DNA of 64,000 bases from Ardenticatenaceae bacterium (GTDB lineage Bacteria; Chloroflexota; Anaerolineae; Promineifilales; Promineifilaceae). Both the position numbers and the translations under genes were made by a program. This document shows positions 8,705 through 17,225 of the stretch, piece by piece. The number at the start of each line of letters is the position of its first letter. Position 1 is the stretch's first letter. Location of the stretch: assembly GCA_020634315.1 (NCBI GenBank), contig JACKBV010000024.1, positions 8,668-72,667 on the forward strand. The letters are read 5' to 3'. The notes beneath the pieces are model-generated. The model had not been told where the DNA came from. It saw only the letters and a program-made list of their open reading frames with translations, and did not search any database.

Positions 8705-8776
8705 GGGCCTATAGCTCAATGGCAGAGCAAGCGGCTCATAACCGCTGGGTTCTAGGTTCGAATCCTAGTAGGCCCA
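8705..8776 (+). tRNA. tRNA with CAT anticodon (elongator Met or lysidine-modified Ile2)
   Basis: 72 nt. Acceptor GGGCCTA pairs with TAGGCCC, anticodon stem AGCGG/CCGCT around CTCATAA, T-arm CTAGG TTCGAAT CCTAG. The acceptor has C4-G69 and C5-G68, pairs reported to favour TilS recognition of E. coli tRNA-Ile2; elongator tRNA-Met differs there. With tilS as neighbour, Ile2 identity deserves consideration. It is not an initiator, because position 1 is paired. Confidence 0.9.
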
Positions 8777-8821
8777 CCTTTGCAATCATACTGCAACAAG
8801 TAGTAGCGTAAAAGGGAGCAT

Positions 8822-9085
8822 CTACTCGCTACTCGTCCTCTCGGCAACATTCTGTACGTACCATTCATCAATAATTTGCCGAATAACACCTGCTTTACTC
8901 AAGCCACTATCATTAGAGAGCAAGTCGATAATTTCGAGCTGGTACTCCGGCAGATGATACGAACGTAGGTATTTGTTGGTTTTACCGTCTTGGTACGCTT
9001 TTTTTATTGCTTCGAGAACTTTGTCTGAGCGTAACAGTGTCATGTCTATCTCTCGAAATTGTTGAATGTATTTTGTGTGGTTCAT
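8822..9085 (-). CDS. Small ribbon-helix-helix-like protein
   Basis: 87 residues from the ATG at 9085 (an in-frame ATG at 9094 adds three). The C-terminal half, LPEYQLEIIDLLSND followed by GLSKAGVIRQIIDEW, fits the strand-helix-helix pattern of Arc/CopG DNA-binding proteins and small antitoxins. No partner toxin lies next to it: upstream is non-coding and downstream is the tRNA operon on the other strand. No Shine-Dalgarno precedes either ATG. The promoter listed at 9093-9120 would start transcription at or next to 9085, so translation may be leaderless. Autoregulation would be typical for the fold (inference). Confidence 0.6.
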   Translation of the reverse strand: MNHTKYIQQFREIDMTLLRSDKVLEAIKKAYQDGKTNKYLRSYHLPEYQLEIIDLLSNDSGLSKAGVIRQIIDEWYVQNVAERTSSE

Positions 9086-9092
9086 ACCGTTC

Positions 9093-9120
9093 ATTCTATA
9101 CCTATATAAATTGGTGTCAA
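9093..9120 (-). promoter_or_regulatory. Promoter of the RHH-like gene, probably leaderless
   Basis: On the minus strand TTGACA (9120-9115), 16-bp spacer, TAGAAT (9098-9093). The first base of the ATG at 9085 is the eighth base after the -10 box, which is where transcription should start. Confidence 0.6.
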
Positions 9121-9849
9121 TGCCTATATCATATTTAGAAGCGCTTTAAGAATGCCTCCTGACTGTTCGTCTCATGAGATAAGCGTTTTGCTGCTGGCTT
9201 CTGGCGTGGAAAGGTGGTGTTTGTCGGGCAACGGCCGTTTCTAACAAATCATAGTGGCGCAGGTGTGATGTAACTTGACAATGGGCCAGAGCTGGAGGTG
9301 TATTTAGACGACAAGACGGAGTATTGGCTGCCCATAAGGGAAATGGTTACAGCCTGAACTCAAGTGTAACGTTGAGGATTTGCAGCTAATACCAGGTTAA
9401 GCGGGTTTGGGGGGGAGTCGCAAACCCGCTTAACCGCTATATGATTTCGTCCTACGCGGTGTGCCCCCTCTCAAATATCTGTGCTACCCTGAATGTTGAT
9501 GGGAAACGGCCGTTTCCCTTGCCAGCGCCCCCCCATAAAGAAGCGTGTGACAAAAACAATAGTTATTTTAGGATTTTTGTCACTGGCAACTAAAGAACAA
9601 GTGTAATAAACTATTACTCGTGCTACTTCGTTTTATGAGTTGTCGTTACCTGGCTTAGCAAAACGGTTAACACAGTATGGTACGATTCGCCGGTTAATAG
9701 AATAAATACATTATCGTGTATGATTTATTTTATAGAGCGCAATGTGCAAAATCATAAAAACTAAACTTTGATCAAACTAGCTATTAAGGTTAAAGCAGAA
9801 ACAGGTAACTTAACCATAGCAGAAAAGGAATAAAAAAGGACTCGTTGCC
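9121..9849. other. Long intergenic region with palindromes and a hairpin
   Basis: 729 bases without a credible gene. It holds two copies of the iterated palindrome (9231-9238, and 9501-9518 in extended form) and a 15-bp hairpin (9395-9435). AT-rich sequence at about 9600-9849 should contain the promoter of the substrate-binding-protein gene. A short open stretch around 9274-9354 lacks a start codon and may be decayed coding sequence. Confidence 0.5.
9395..9435. repeat. Perfect 15-bp inverted repeat
   Basis: GGTTAAGCGGGTTTG (9395-9409) and its exact complement (9421-9435) flank an 11-base G-rich loop. No U-tract follows on either strand, so a classical terminator is not supported. An end of a lost element or an RNA stem are alternatives. 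Confidence 0.7.
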
Positions 9850-10875
9850 ATGACACAGTATCAACCACGCTACCACGTCAAAAGATCCGTATTTATTTTG
9901 CTGTTCCTGATAGTGGCTCTTAGCCTGCTCATTAGCGGTTGCAGCACATCAGGGGCATCCGAAAAGACATACCGGGTTGGCGTTTTAGCTGGCTTAAGTT
10001 TTGTCGCCGATATTACCGATGGTTTCAAAGAAGCCATGACAGAACTAGGCTATGTTGAGGGGGAAAACATTACGTATGATGTGCGCTTAACGGAGTTTGA
10101 CATCCCCACTTACCAAAGCATCCTCCAAGAGCTGATCGAGGATGAAGTAGACTTGATTCTTGTATTTCCCACAGAGGCATCTATTGAAGCAAAGAACGCC
10201 GCTGCGGGCACGGATGTTCCTGTCATCTTCAACTTTGCCCAAACTGAAGGAACGGGACTCATTGAGAGCATACGTGAACCCGGTGGGAATATTACGGGCG
10301 TGCGCTATCCTGGCCCAGACCTGGCGCTGCGTCGATTTGAGATTTTGCGGGAGCTTGTGCCAGATGCCACGCGCATCTTAGTTCCTTACCAAAAAGGGTA
10401 TCCTATTGTTCAATCACAGTTGGATATTATTTACCCGGCAGCCGAAGCAGCTGGCGTGACGCTTATTGAGATGCCAGCCGAGACACCGGCAGAACTGGCT
10501 TCGCTGTTGCAGGAGCTAGGTGCAACCGGCAGCGTGGATATTGATGCTGTCTTGTTTATTGCCGAACCGTTGATCATTGGGCCGGAAGCCTCAGCGGCTA
10601 TTAGCAGTTTTTCGCGCGAATATAACATTCCCATGGGTGGGGCTTATTTTTCTGTTGATGGGTACGGGTCATTATTTGGTGTCAATGTTGATCCCATTGC
10701 CTCAGGGAAATTAGCTGCACCATTGGCTGACAAAATCTTCCAGGATATTCCTGCCGGTAGTATTCCGGTTATTTCGGCGGAAATGTTTATGCAAATTGAT
10801 TATGGTATGGCGCAGAAAATGGGATTGGAGATACCGGAAGAGCTGTTGATATTGGCGGATGAAGTGATTCGTTAA
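9850..10875 (+). CDS. ABC transporter substrate-binding lipoprotein (PF04392/TrpX-like)
   Basis: 341 residues. A hydrophobic signal segment ends in the lipobox LISGC with C31 as the lipidated residue. The mature protein follows the ABC_sub_bind pattern: YRVGVL at the start, GYVEGENITYDVRLTEFD, DVPVIFN, REPGGNITGV, and a late PIASGKLAAPLADKI helix. Relatives bind tryptophan, other amino acids or unidentified ligands and work with a permease/ATPase pair. Neither partner is in this window, so it is an orphan receptor here. A GGA-type site lies before the ATG. A terminator follows 60 bases after the stop. Confidence 0.85.
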   Translation: MTQYQPRYHVKRSVFILLFLIVALSLLISGCSTSGASEKTYRVGVLAGLSFVADITDGFKEAMTELGYVEGENITYDVRLTEFDIPTYQSILQELIEDEVDLILVFPTEASIEAKNAAAGTDVPVIFNFAQTEGTGLIESIREPGGNITGVRYPGPDLALRRFEILRELVPDATRILVPYQKGYPIVQSQLDIIYPAAEAAGVTLIEMPAETPAELASLLQELGATGSVDIDAVLFIAEPLIIGPEASAAISSFSREYNIPMGGAYFSVDGYGSLFGVNVDPIASGKLAAPLADKIFQDIPAGSIPVISAEMFMQIDYGMAQKMGLEIPEELLILADEVIR

Positions 10876-10938
10876 GATATTAGACGGCTCGGAAATGGGG
10901 TTTTGTGCCTGACAAGGTCGAATCGTTCATGTAATAAG

Positions 10939-10974
10939 CAGGCCACTCTGAAAGGGGTGGCCTGTTTTGTTTTG
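10939..10974 (+). terminator. Rho-independent terminator
   Basis: CAGGCCAC/GTGGCCTG stem (10939-10946, 10957-10964) followed by TTTTGTTTTG. It ends the substrate-binding-protein transcript. Confidence 0.85.
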
Positions 10975-10988
10975 TGGGCTTACAAAAA

Positions 10989-11088
10989 AGATGCGTATCT
11001 TTTACTAAAAAGATGCGCATCTCTTGAGCAAAAGATGCGCATCTTTTATGTGAGAGATGCGCATCTTTTCTATGAGAGATGCGCATCT
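10989..11088. repeat. Five palindromes AGATGCGCATCT at exact 22-bp spacing
   Basis: Copies begin at 10989 (one mismatch, GTATCT), 11011, 11033, 11055 and 11077, each 22 bp from the last. The 10-bp spacers are AT-rich and partly shared (for example ATGAGA/GTGAGA). A 22-bp period is about two helical turns, so all sites face the same side of the DNA. It lies between the convergent ends of the lipoprotein gene and the DUF2723 gene. The period is not a multiple of three, which argues against coding repeats. It looks like a multi-site binding array; the protein is unknown. Confidence 0.85.
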
Positions 11089-11197
11089 TTTTGTGTAAAG
11101 AAGCCGTGCAGATGTTTGACTCCCTTTGGAGGGGTGGGTTGTTGGTTTGCTTTTGTCTGGTTCGTGTTGCTTGATTTTCAATCGCTCATTGCTGATC

Positions 11198-14011
11198 TCA
11201 ATTGGCGGGGAGCGGCATTTGCCCTAGTGGAATCCAGGGGAATTGGTTGGTGATGCGCTCGTCTAAAATTGGCAACGGCCGATTTGTGAAGGCATCGTAC
11301 ACGCGCAGTGTCGCCCCAATCAATTGTCCCGGTTGTGCGGCTTCATGGATGGGTATGGTGTGTAAATCGTGTACCTGCGAACCGGCAATCCATTTTAATG
11401 TGGGAACAGCGCCCATGGCGGGGACGCCATCCTCTTGCTCTGTCCATGCCCATTGGAAGCCATCTGCCTGATAGCCAATGAGCCGTGTGGAAATGACCAG
11501 GTCGCGGGTGACGACGCGACTGCTGCTAAAGAGGGGGGTTAGCTGTACGGGCGACTCCAAATCTGTGAGCAGCCCGCCGTGCCAGACAATGCCTTGCCCA
11601 AGGGGGACATATTGGTTGCTTGTTCCTTTGCCGGGCAGGTTCCATTGTGATTGTGTGATGCCCCACGCGCCAACGAAGGGTGGCAGCGAGACGATTTCGG
11701 GGGTCAGGTTGTCCTGCACTTCGGTGATATAGCCAGCAGCCGTTTGCCAATGCAGGTAAAGCCGACTTTGGCCGGGCAGGGTTGTGTCCCAATCGTAGCC
11801 AATGAGTGTGCGCCCGGCGGCGGCAAGCGGTCGGTGGCGTGGGTTGGCGGTGTAGGGGGGGCGGCTCATGGCTTGCACGGTGAGGGTGGCAACGGCCGTT
11901 CGCGCGGCGTCTTGCTCGTCTAGTAGGGGGGCTGTGCTGTATGCGCCCACGCCAATGGCGTAGGTGCCGGGCGCTGTGCCGGGGCGCGGCGTTAACCGTA
12001 ATTGTGTCAGGGTGATGCCTGTGGCTTGCGGCGGCGCGGGCTGATCGTCTTGGGCGATGATACGGCCGTTCATGTCTACCCCATGTGCAAACAGGGACAA
12101 CGGGGCAGGCAAGTCAGCCATTGATTCCCAGGCAAGGGTAACGGCCGTTTCTTCTCCAATTTCTACGGTGTCGGCTGCAAGCTGGTAGCCTACCAGATGC
12201 ACTGTGCCGCCCAGTGTCACATCAAGCGGTGTGAATCCGGCCGGTAGCGTTGTTAACGGCTCCTGACGGTACAGGTAGGCATCGTGCAGCGGTTCGGCTG
12301 GCGGCAGATTGCGGTAAGCATTTTCATCATAATGGGTGGCGATGACATTGTGCCCGGCGGCGACTGCTGCGGCGATGCGCTGCGCCCAGGTGTCTGCATA
12401 CAGGTCTGCTTCGGGGTAGACGTAGCGAATGCTGACATCCGGGCGCTGTGCTTCGATTTCTTGCAAGTACCAAAGCGGTGTCACCCAATGCCAATCGGCG
12501 AGAATGACGCTGTCGGCGGGAGCGGCGGTTAAGATGGCCTGCGCATAATCACGAGCGGTGGTGTCTGTATGCAGATAGGCGTAGCTGGGATAATGCTGCA
12601 CGCCTTGGGCAACGGCCGTTACCAGCATTCCCGCTGTAAATAGGTTGGAAACGGCCGTTTGCCATGAACGATGAGCGGCGAAATCCCATTGTCCAACCGC
12701 ATAGCCAAGCAAAATCCCCAAAGGGACATACGCCGGGAGCATATATTCAACCGTTTGCGGGGCGCGATAGGTGGCGGTGATGAAGGTGTGCATGATAAAC
12801 GAGCCACCCAACAGCAGCGCCAGCCGTCGTTCGCGCCACAGCAGCAGCACAAAGCCAATCCCCATGCCCACGAGCAGCCAGGGCGCAAATTGAAAGGTCA
12901 ATACATTGCCCATTACCTTGGTGCGCTGCCACAGATCGCCGGGCGTGATGAAATAGAAGAAGTCGCCGCGAAAGCCACGCGCCAGGGCATGATTGAGAAA
13001 ACCGGACACCGTTGCCAGTTCTGGCGATGCGCCGCGTACCTCAGCATAAGCGCGTAGGGGCAGGTAGAGCAGGGGAAGGAGACCAATGGCCGCCGCTAGA
13101 AACGGCCGTAACCAACGGCGCGGCGTGGTGAGAAAGGTTCTATCAATCAATAGAATGAATAGAGCGCAAACGACAGCGATAAAGGCGAGCGAGACGTGAT
13201 GTGTCAATCCTAATCCGGCTGCCAGGGCAAACCAGACCAGATAACGGTCGGCCGCCTGCGGTGTGTGTGCCGCGTGTTCCTGCGCATAACGAATGAGGGT
13301 GTAGAACATGGCCGCAGCAAACAGCGCGGTAAGGCTGCGAATGTTGGCTGTGGTGGCTTGTGCCCAAAAGGTTGTGGCTGTGCCCAGGGCAATGATGGCG
13401 ATGATACCGGCTAACGGCCGTTTCGTGAGCCGATACACGCTTAAATAGACCAACAACAGGGTCGCGCTGCTGCTAAATGCGGAGAGTAGATTGATCTGGT
13501 AAGCGGGCGTCGCCCCCAAGGGCAGCCTTGTCATCAGATGTGCAAGCAGTGTGTACAGTGTGAATCCGGGTGGATGGGCGACTCCCAACTGCGCGGCGAT
13601 GAGTTGGAATTCGCCATTATCGGCGGGCAGCAGGTCGGGCGCCAGGGTGAAGATGTACAACAAAATGAACCCAATGCCGCCAGCTACCATTGCTGCATGA
13701 TGGGCGTGACGCTGCTTGATGGGGAAACGGCCGTTTCCCCACACGATAAGGGCGACAGCGGCTGCGGTCAGGGCGATGCCAGGGTTTGCTTCCGGGTAAA
13801 AGATGTAGACGAGGAGGATGAGTGCGGGCCAGGTTTGTGGAAAGGGGAGAGTGCGCAGGGAAACGGCCGTTACCAGACTCAAGATCAAACTTGTGCTGAC
13901 AACAACCCCCAAACCGCCGCTGTGCAGCCATTCATGCGCAAGGCGGCTGCAAAACAAACCGAGTACCAGGCCAGGAACCCAGCGAAAACTTTTGCGAAAT
14001 GTTTGCTGCAT
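11198..14011 (-). CDS. DUF2723 polytopic membrane protein, glycosyltransferase-like
   Basis: 937 residues. The first half has many hydrophobic segments (about a dozen). It contains the DUF2723 signature LLPADNGEFQLIAAQLGVAHPPGF, with the acidic residue and HPPG loop seen in this relative of protein O-mannosyltransferases, which use polyprenyl-phosphate sugars outside the membrane. The C-terminal 350 residues are extracytoplasmic, with beta-rich repeated stretches (TLAWESMADLPAPLSLF, LYLHWQTAA) that may bind carbohydrate. The acceptor is unknown. Nine full copies of the ACGGCCGT repeat lie within the gene, the densest gene in the window. Its start at 14011 is only 40 bases from a terminator reading into it, so its own promoter must be very close. 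Confidence 0.8.
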   Translation of the reverse strand: MQQTFRKSFRWVPGLVLGLFCSRLAHEWLHSGGLGVVVSTSLILSLVTAVSLRTLPFPQTWPALILLVYIFYPEANPGIALTAAAVALIVWGNGRFPIKQRHAHHAAMVAGGIGFILLYIFTLAPDLLPADNGEFQLIAAQLGVAHPPGFTLYTLLAHLMTRLPLGATPAYQINLLSAFSSSATLLLVYLSVYRLTKRPLAGIIAIIALGTATTFWAQATTANIRSLTALFAAAMFYTLIRYAQEHAAHTPQAADRYLVWFALAAGLGLTHHVSLAFIAVVCALFILLIDRTFLTTPRRWLRPFLAAAIGLLPLLYLPLRAYAEVRGASPELATVSGFLNHALARGFRGDFFYFITPGDLWQRTKVMGNVLTFQFAPWLLVGMGIGFVLLLWRERRLALLLGGSFIMHTFITATYRAPQTVEYMLPAYVPLGILLGYAVGQWDFAAHRSWQTAVSNLFTAGMLVTAVAQGVQHYPSYAYLHTDTTARDYAQAILTAAPADSVILADWHWVTPLWYLQEIEAQRPDVSIRYVYPEADLYADTWAQRIAAAVAAGHNVIATHYDENAYRNLPPAEPLHDAYLYRQEPLTTLPAGFTPLDVTLGGTVHLVGYQLAADTVEIGEETAVTLAWESMADLPAPLSLFAHGVDMNGRIIAQDDQPAPPQATGITLTQLRLTPRPGTAPGTYAIGVGAYSTAPLLDEQDAARTAVATLTVQAMSRPPYTANPRHRPLAAAGRTLIGYDWDTTLPGQSRLYLHWQTAAGYITEVQDNLTPEIVSLPPFVGAWGITQSQWNLPGKGTSNQYVPLGQGIVWHGGLLTDLESPVQLTPLFSSSRVVTRDLVISTRLIGYQADGFQWAWTEQEDGVPAMGAVPTLKWIAGSQVHDLHTIPIHEAAQPGQLIGATLRVYDAFTNRPLPILDERITNQFPWIPLGQMPLPAN
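13721..13740. repeat. 20-bp extended copy of the iterated palindrome
   Basis: GGGGAAACGGCCGTTTCCCC, a perfect dyad inside the DUF2723 gene. Shorter perfect versions of 18 bp are at 7039-7056 (tilS) and 9501-9518 (non-coding). Confidence 0.92.
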
Positions 14012-14050
14012 GAAAAAGATTATAGCGTGGGAACAGCGATGAGGTTATAC

Positions 14051-14078
14051 AAAAAAAGCCGCCCATATTGGACGGCTT
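14051..14078 (-). terminator. Rho-independent terminator of the 60-residue membrane protein gene
   Basis: On the minus strand a 9-bp stem AAGCCGTCC/GGGCGGCTT (one G-U pair) with loop AATAT is followed by seven T. It lies 42 bases after the stop of the gene at 14120-14302. Confidence 0.8.
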
Positions 14079-14119
14079 CCTCAGAAAGACAAGAAGTAGA
14101 TGGTAAATTGATTAATCAG

Positions 14120-14302
14120 TTATCCGTTTCGCAATGAATAAGATTGACGCGAAACTTGCGGTATAGCTGATTCCGTTTGGCGATCCTCATATGACTCAAC
14201 CCAATCTTCTCGTTGGCTAATGCGTGCCGATAACATACACGCAAAAATCACCAGACCCGATACGACGAACGACATGATGAGGAAACCAATTAATATTGTC
14301 AT
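14120..14302 (-). CDS. Small single-pass membrane protein
   Basis: 60 residues. One hydrophobic helix (ILIGFLIMSFVVSGLVIFACML, about residues 3-24) is followed by a polar, acidic cytoplasmic-like tail. AAAGG lies eight bases before the ATG at 14302 and a strong terminator follows the stop, so it is a transcription unit of its own. I recognise no family. Small membrane proteins of this type often modulate larger membrane partners. The divergent neighbour is the TPR kinase, starting 275 bp away. Confidence 0.55.
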   Translation of the reverse strand: MTILIGFLIMSFVVSGLVIFACMLSARISQREDWVESYEDRQTESAIPQVSRQSYSLRNG

Positions 14303-14576
14303 CTTTTTGCCTTTACCTGAATTTCTAGACGAAAATGACTGCTCTATAAACTGCGGCTATTCTCAATAATCATAAAAAAACTTTGTCGAGAAGTCATTAG
14401 TACGGTAGACCCAAGCACAGAACTGCACCAAACTAATTTCTAGTATCTGTTACGTTATGATAGAATTAGCCTCAATAGGGGATCCCTGTTGTAATGCTAA
14501 CCTGCTGCCACACACCTGTAGTCCGCGTGTTTGCAGGTAGGATAGATAAAAGCCAACTAAGTGTGTAGCGATTAGA

Positions 14577-17225
14577 ATGACAGATTTTTCGGACTCACAA
14601 CTCCACGAACGTTTAAGACCCCTTCGTCAAGGCAAACGAGAACCAGCATCCTATATTGCTGGTCGCTACGAGGTTGTGCAGACGATGTCCGGTGGCATGG
14701 CATTGGTGCATTTGTGCCTCGATCATCAAACAGGCCAACTTGTTGCGCTCAAAACGCCTAAACCAGAGTATTTATCCCATCGCAATGCCCGCGATCTGTT
14801 TTTGCGCGAAGGGACGATGTGGGTGGACATCGGCCGTCATCCCCATATTGTGCGTGCTTACCGGGTAGAACGAGTCGGTGATGGCCTTGAAGTGTATCTG
14901 GTATTGGAATGGGTTGTGCAGCCTGAAGGCATTGAAAAGCCTTCCTTGCGATCCTGGTTAGTGCCGAATCGGCCGTTGCCGGTCAAACAAGCGCTCGCAT
15001 TTTCTATTCATGTCGCTCGCGGCATGAAATATGCTGTTAAAAAAATACCCGGACTCATTCACCGCGACCTCAAGCCAGAAAATGTGCTGATCGGCTATGA
15101 TGGCAGTGCCCGTGTTACCGACTTTGGTTTAGCCAGCACACTGTCCGGGTTATCAGATTTATCGATTGGGACGCTTTCCAATAAGGCCGACAACTTCACG
15201 CGCACGCAGTTAACGCAAGGAGCAGCCGGAACACCGTTGTACATGGCTCCAGAGCAATGGCTGCGCAAACCACTCGATGCCCGTGCCGACATTTACGCAT
15301 TGGGATGCATCTTGTATGAAATGGTCTCTGGTCGTTTTGCAGCTTATGGCGAGACACGGGAAGCGTTACAAGAAATTCACGTTTCCGGCCGTATCAAGCC
15401 ACCGCCCGCTGATGTCCCCAAAGAAGTTACGCTGTTCTTGCGCAAATGCATGATGTCACAGCGGGGCCAACGTTTTGGCAGTTGGGCGGAAGTAGAAGAA
15501 GCGCTGGAAGAAGTATATGCACGTGTCACCGGTGAATCCTTCCCTGTTGAACACGTGACAGACGAGATAACGCCAGAAGAACGCCTGGCTGCCGGGCAAT
15601 CCTACAATTCAATGGGATTATCCTATCTTGATATTGGTAAGCTGTCCGTTTCACTCATGTATTTTGAGCAGGCTGTCTGGATTGGGCGTGAAGAAAACTC
15701 TTTGGTATTAGAGGGAAATGGCCTGGGCAATGTGGGCTTGGCACATCAGGCATTGGGGTATACCGAACGCGCCATTGAATTCCACAAAGAGAATCTGGCA
15801 ATCGCCCGCCAGATTGGTGATAGAGGACAAGAATGTCGCGCGTTGGGCAATTTGGGGCGTGCGTATCGGCAGTTGGGCAATGCAGAAGATGCTGCCAAAT
15901 ACCATAAGCGTGAATTGTATTTGGCTCAGGAACTAGGGGATCGCTTCAAAGAGGCGGCGGCGTTAGACAGCCTGGGAGATACCTATTGGCAGTTGCAGAA
16001 TGTGGAACAGGCGGTTGAGTTTTACAAGCAGTCGCTGGCTTTGGCTCGTCAAATTGAGGATCGTGCGCGGGTGAAGAGCATCTTGAGCAGCATGGGGCGT
16101 GTCTATCTGCATGCTGGCAATACCAAGGAATCTGTCGCGCTGTTTCATCAGGCATTGAGTTTGGCGCGTAAAATAGGGGATCGCGTTGGCGAAGGCGAAG
16201 CGTTGGCCGATTTGGGTTATCTGTACTACACCCTGAGCTACAAAGATCGGGCAATTGAATTTTATAATCAGGCGCTGAAAATTGCGCAAGAAAGCCGTGA
16301 TAAGCGGCGCGAAGCGATCACATTGGCGAGTATTGCTGAAATTCGCCAGGAGATGGAAGAACTGCCGGAAGCGAAACAGTTGTTTGAGGCATCATTGGCG
16401 GCGGCTGAGGAAATTGACGACCAATTGAAGCAGATGGAAGTGCTCAGAAAATTGGGCGAGGTTTACAATTTGCTCGGTGATTTTATGCATGGTGCCAGTT
16501 TGCACAAACGTGCCATGGCGCTTGCCCAAGGCATTGGTATGCGCGAAATAGAGCGGCAAACGCTCTTTGACTTGGGTCGGGATTACGAGAAGTGGGGCGA
16601 TTTGGGGCGAGCCATTGAGTATTATCAACAGCATCTCGCGGTGATTGAGGAACAAGATGGGGGGTGGCAGCTCAAGAAAGATGTGATTGCTAAATTTGGC
16701 CCATTGTATGCCAAGCTGAAACAGTTTCGGACGTCGATTGAGGCGAGCGAACATTATTTGGAGCAAAGCCGCGCTCATGGTGATCGTCACGCAGAGGTAG
16801 ATGCTCTGCAACAAATGGGGCTTGTCTATCGCGTGGTCGCCGATACTGGTAAGGCCATCAATTATTACCGTGATGCCTTGAATGTGGCGCGTGATATTCG
16901 TGATGTGGAAGCGGAAGCGTTGGCGATGGGCAGCTTGGCATTGACGTATTATGACATGGGGCGCAAGTGGCAGGCGACGCGCAGTATGGAAAAAGCGATG
17001 TCACGTGCGGAAGAGAGTGGCAGTCCATCTTTGATTGCGACATCTGCTTATCGCCTGGCGCTTATTTTGTGCAGACAAAAGAAGTGGGGAAAGGCACAAT
17101 CTTACGCAGACCAGGCATACGAATTGTTTCACGAGTTGAAAAATGAGAGTATGTTGGAGCGTGCCAACAAATTGCTTGATGCTATTGATGAGCAGAAAGA
17201 TAGGGCTACGGGTTTTTTGTCTTAA
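14577..17225 (+). CDS. Serine/threonine protein kinase with C-terminal TPR array
   Basis: 882 residues. The kinase domain (about 30-315) has Lys59 in VALKTPK, HRDLKPENVL, DFGLA and an APEQW activation-segment end, so the catalytic set is complete. The glycine loop is unusual (MSGGMALVHL in place of GxGxxG). From about residue 345 to 875 there are roughly a dozen tetratricopeptide repeats with the LGNLGRAYRQLGNAEDA type pattern. They should bind partner proteins and probably select substrates. No membrane segment is seen, unlike PASTA kinases, so it is cytoplasmic. The gene ends inside the convergent phosphoesterase gene (20-bp overlap). It contains no copy of ACGGCCGT despite its length. Confidence 0.92.
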   Translation: MTDFSDSQLHERLRPLRQGKREPASYIAGRYEVVQTMSGGMALVHLCLDHQTGQLVALKTPKPEYLSHRNARDLFLREGTMWVDIGRHPHIVRAYRVERVGDGLEVYLVLEWVVQPEGIEKPSLRSWLVPNRPLPVKQALAFSIHVARGMKYAVKKIPGLIHRDLKPENVLIGYDGSARVTDFGLASTLSGLSDLSIGTLSNKADNFTRTQLTQGAAGTPLYMAPEQWLRKPLDARADIYALGCILYEMVSGRFAAYGETREALQEIHVSGRIKPPPADVPKEVTLFLRKCMMSQRGQRFGSWAEVEEALEEVYARVTGESFPVEHVTDEITPEERLAAGQSYNSMGLSYLDIGKLSVSLMYFEQAVWIGREENSLVLEGNGLGNVGLAHQALGYTERAIEFHKENLAIARQIGDRGQECRALGNLGRAYRQLGNAEDAAKYHKRELYLAQELGDRFKEAAALDSLGDTYWQLQNVEQAVEFYKQSLALARQIEDRARVKSILSSMGRVYLHAGNTKESVALFHQALSLARKIGDRVGEGEALADLGYLYYTLSYKDRAIEFYNQALKIAQESRDKRREAITLASIAEIRQEMEELPEAKQLFEASLAAAEEIDDQLKQMEVLRKLGEVYNLLGDFMHGASLHKRAMALAQGIGMREIERQTLFDLGRDYEKWGDLGRAIEYYQQHLAVIEEQDGGWQLKKDVIAKFGPLYAKLKQFRTSIEASEHYLEQSRAHGDRHAEVDALQQMGLVYRVVADTGKAINYYRDALNVARDIRDVEAEALAMGSLALTYYDMGRKWQATRSMEKAMSRAEESGSPSLIATSAYRLALILCRQKKWGKAQSYADQAYELFHELKNESMLERANKLLDAIDEQKDRATGFLS

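Noticed and set aside
9274..9354. Possible gene fragment with a DxDKTEYWLPIREM-like reading
   Set aside because: No start codon, an in-frame stop just upstream and only about 26 codons; too little to name a family.
10989..11088. CRISPR array
   Set aside because: Repeats are 12-bp palindromes with 10-bp AT-rich, partly similar spacers; CRISPR repeats and spacers are each about 25-40 bp. No cas operon is present.
13538..14137. 199-codon open frame on the plus strand over the DUF2723 start
   Set aside because: The opposite strand encodes a recognisable membrane protein. This frame crosses a minus-strand terminator and lacks a ribosome site.
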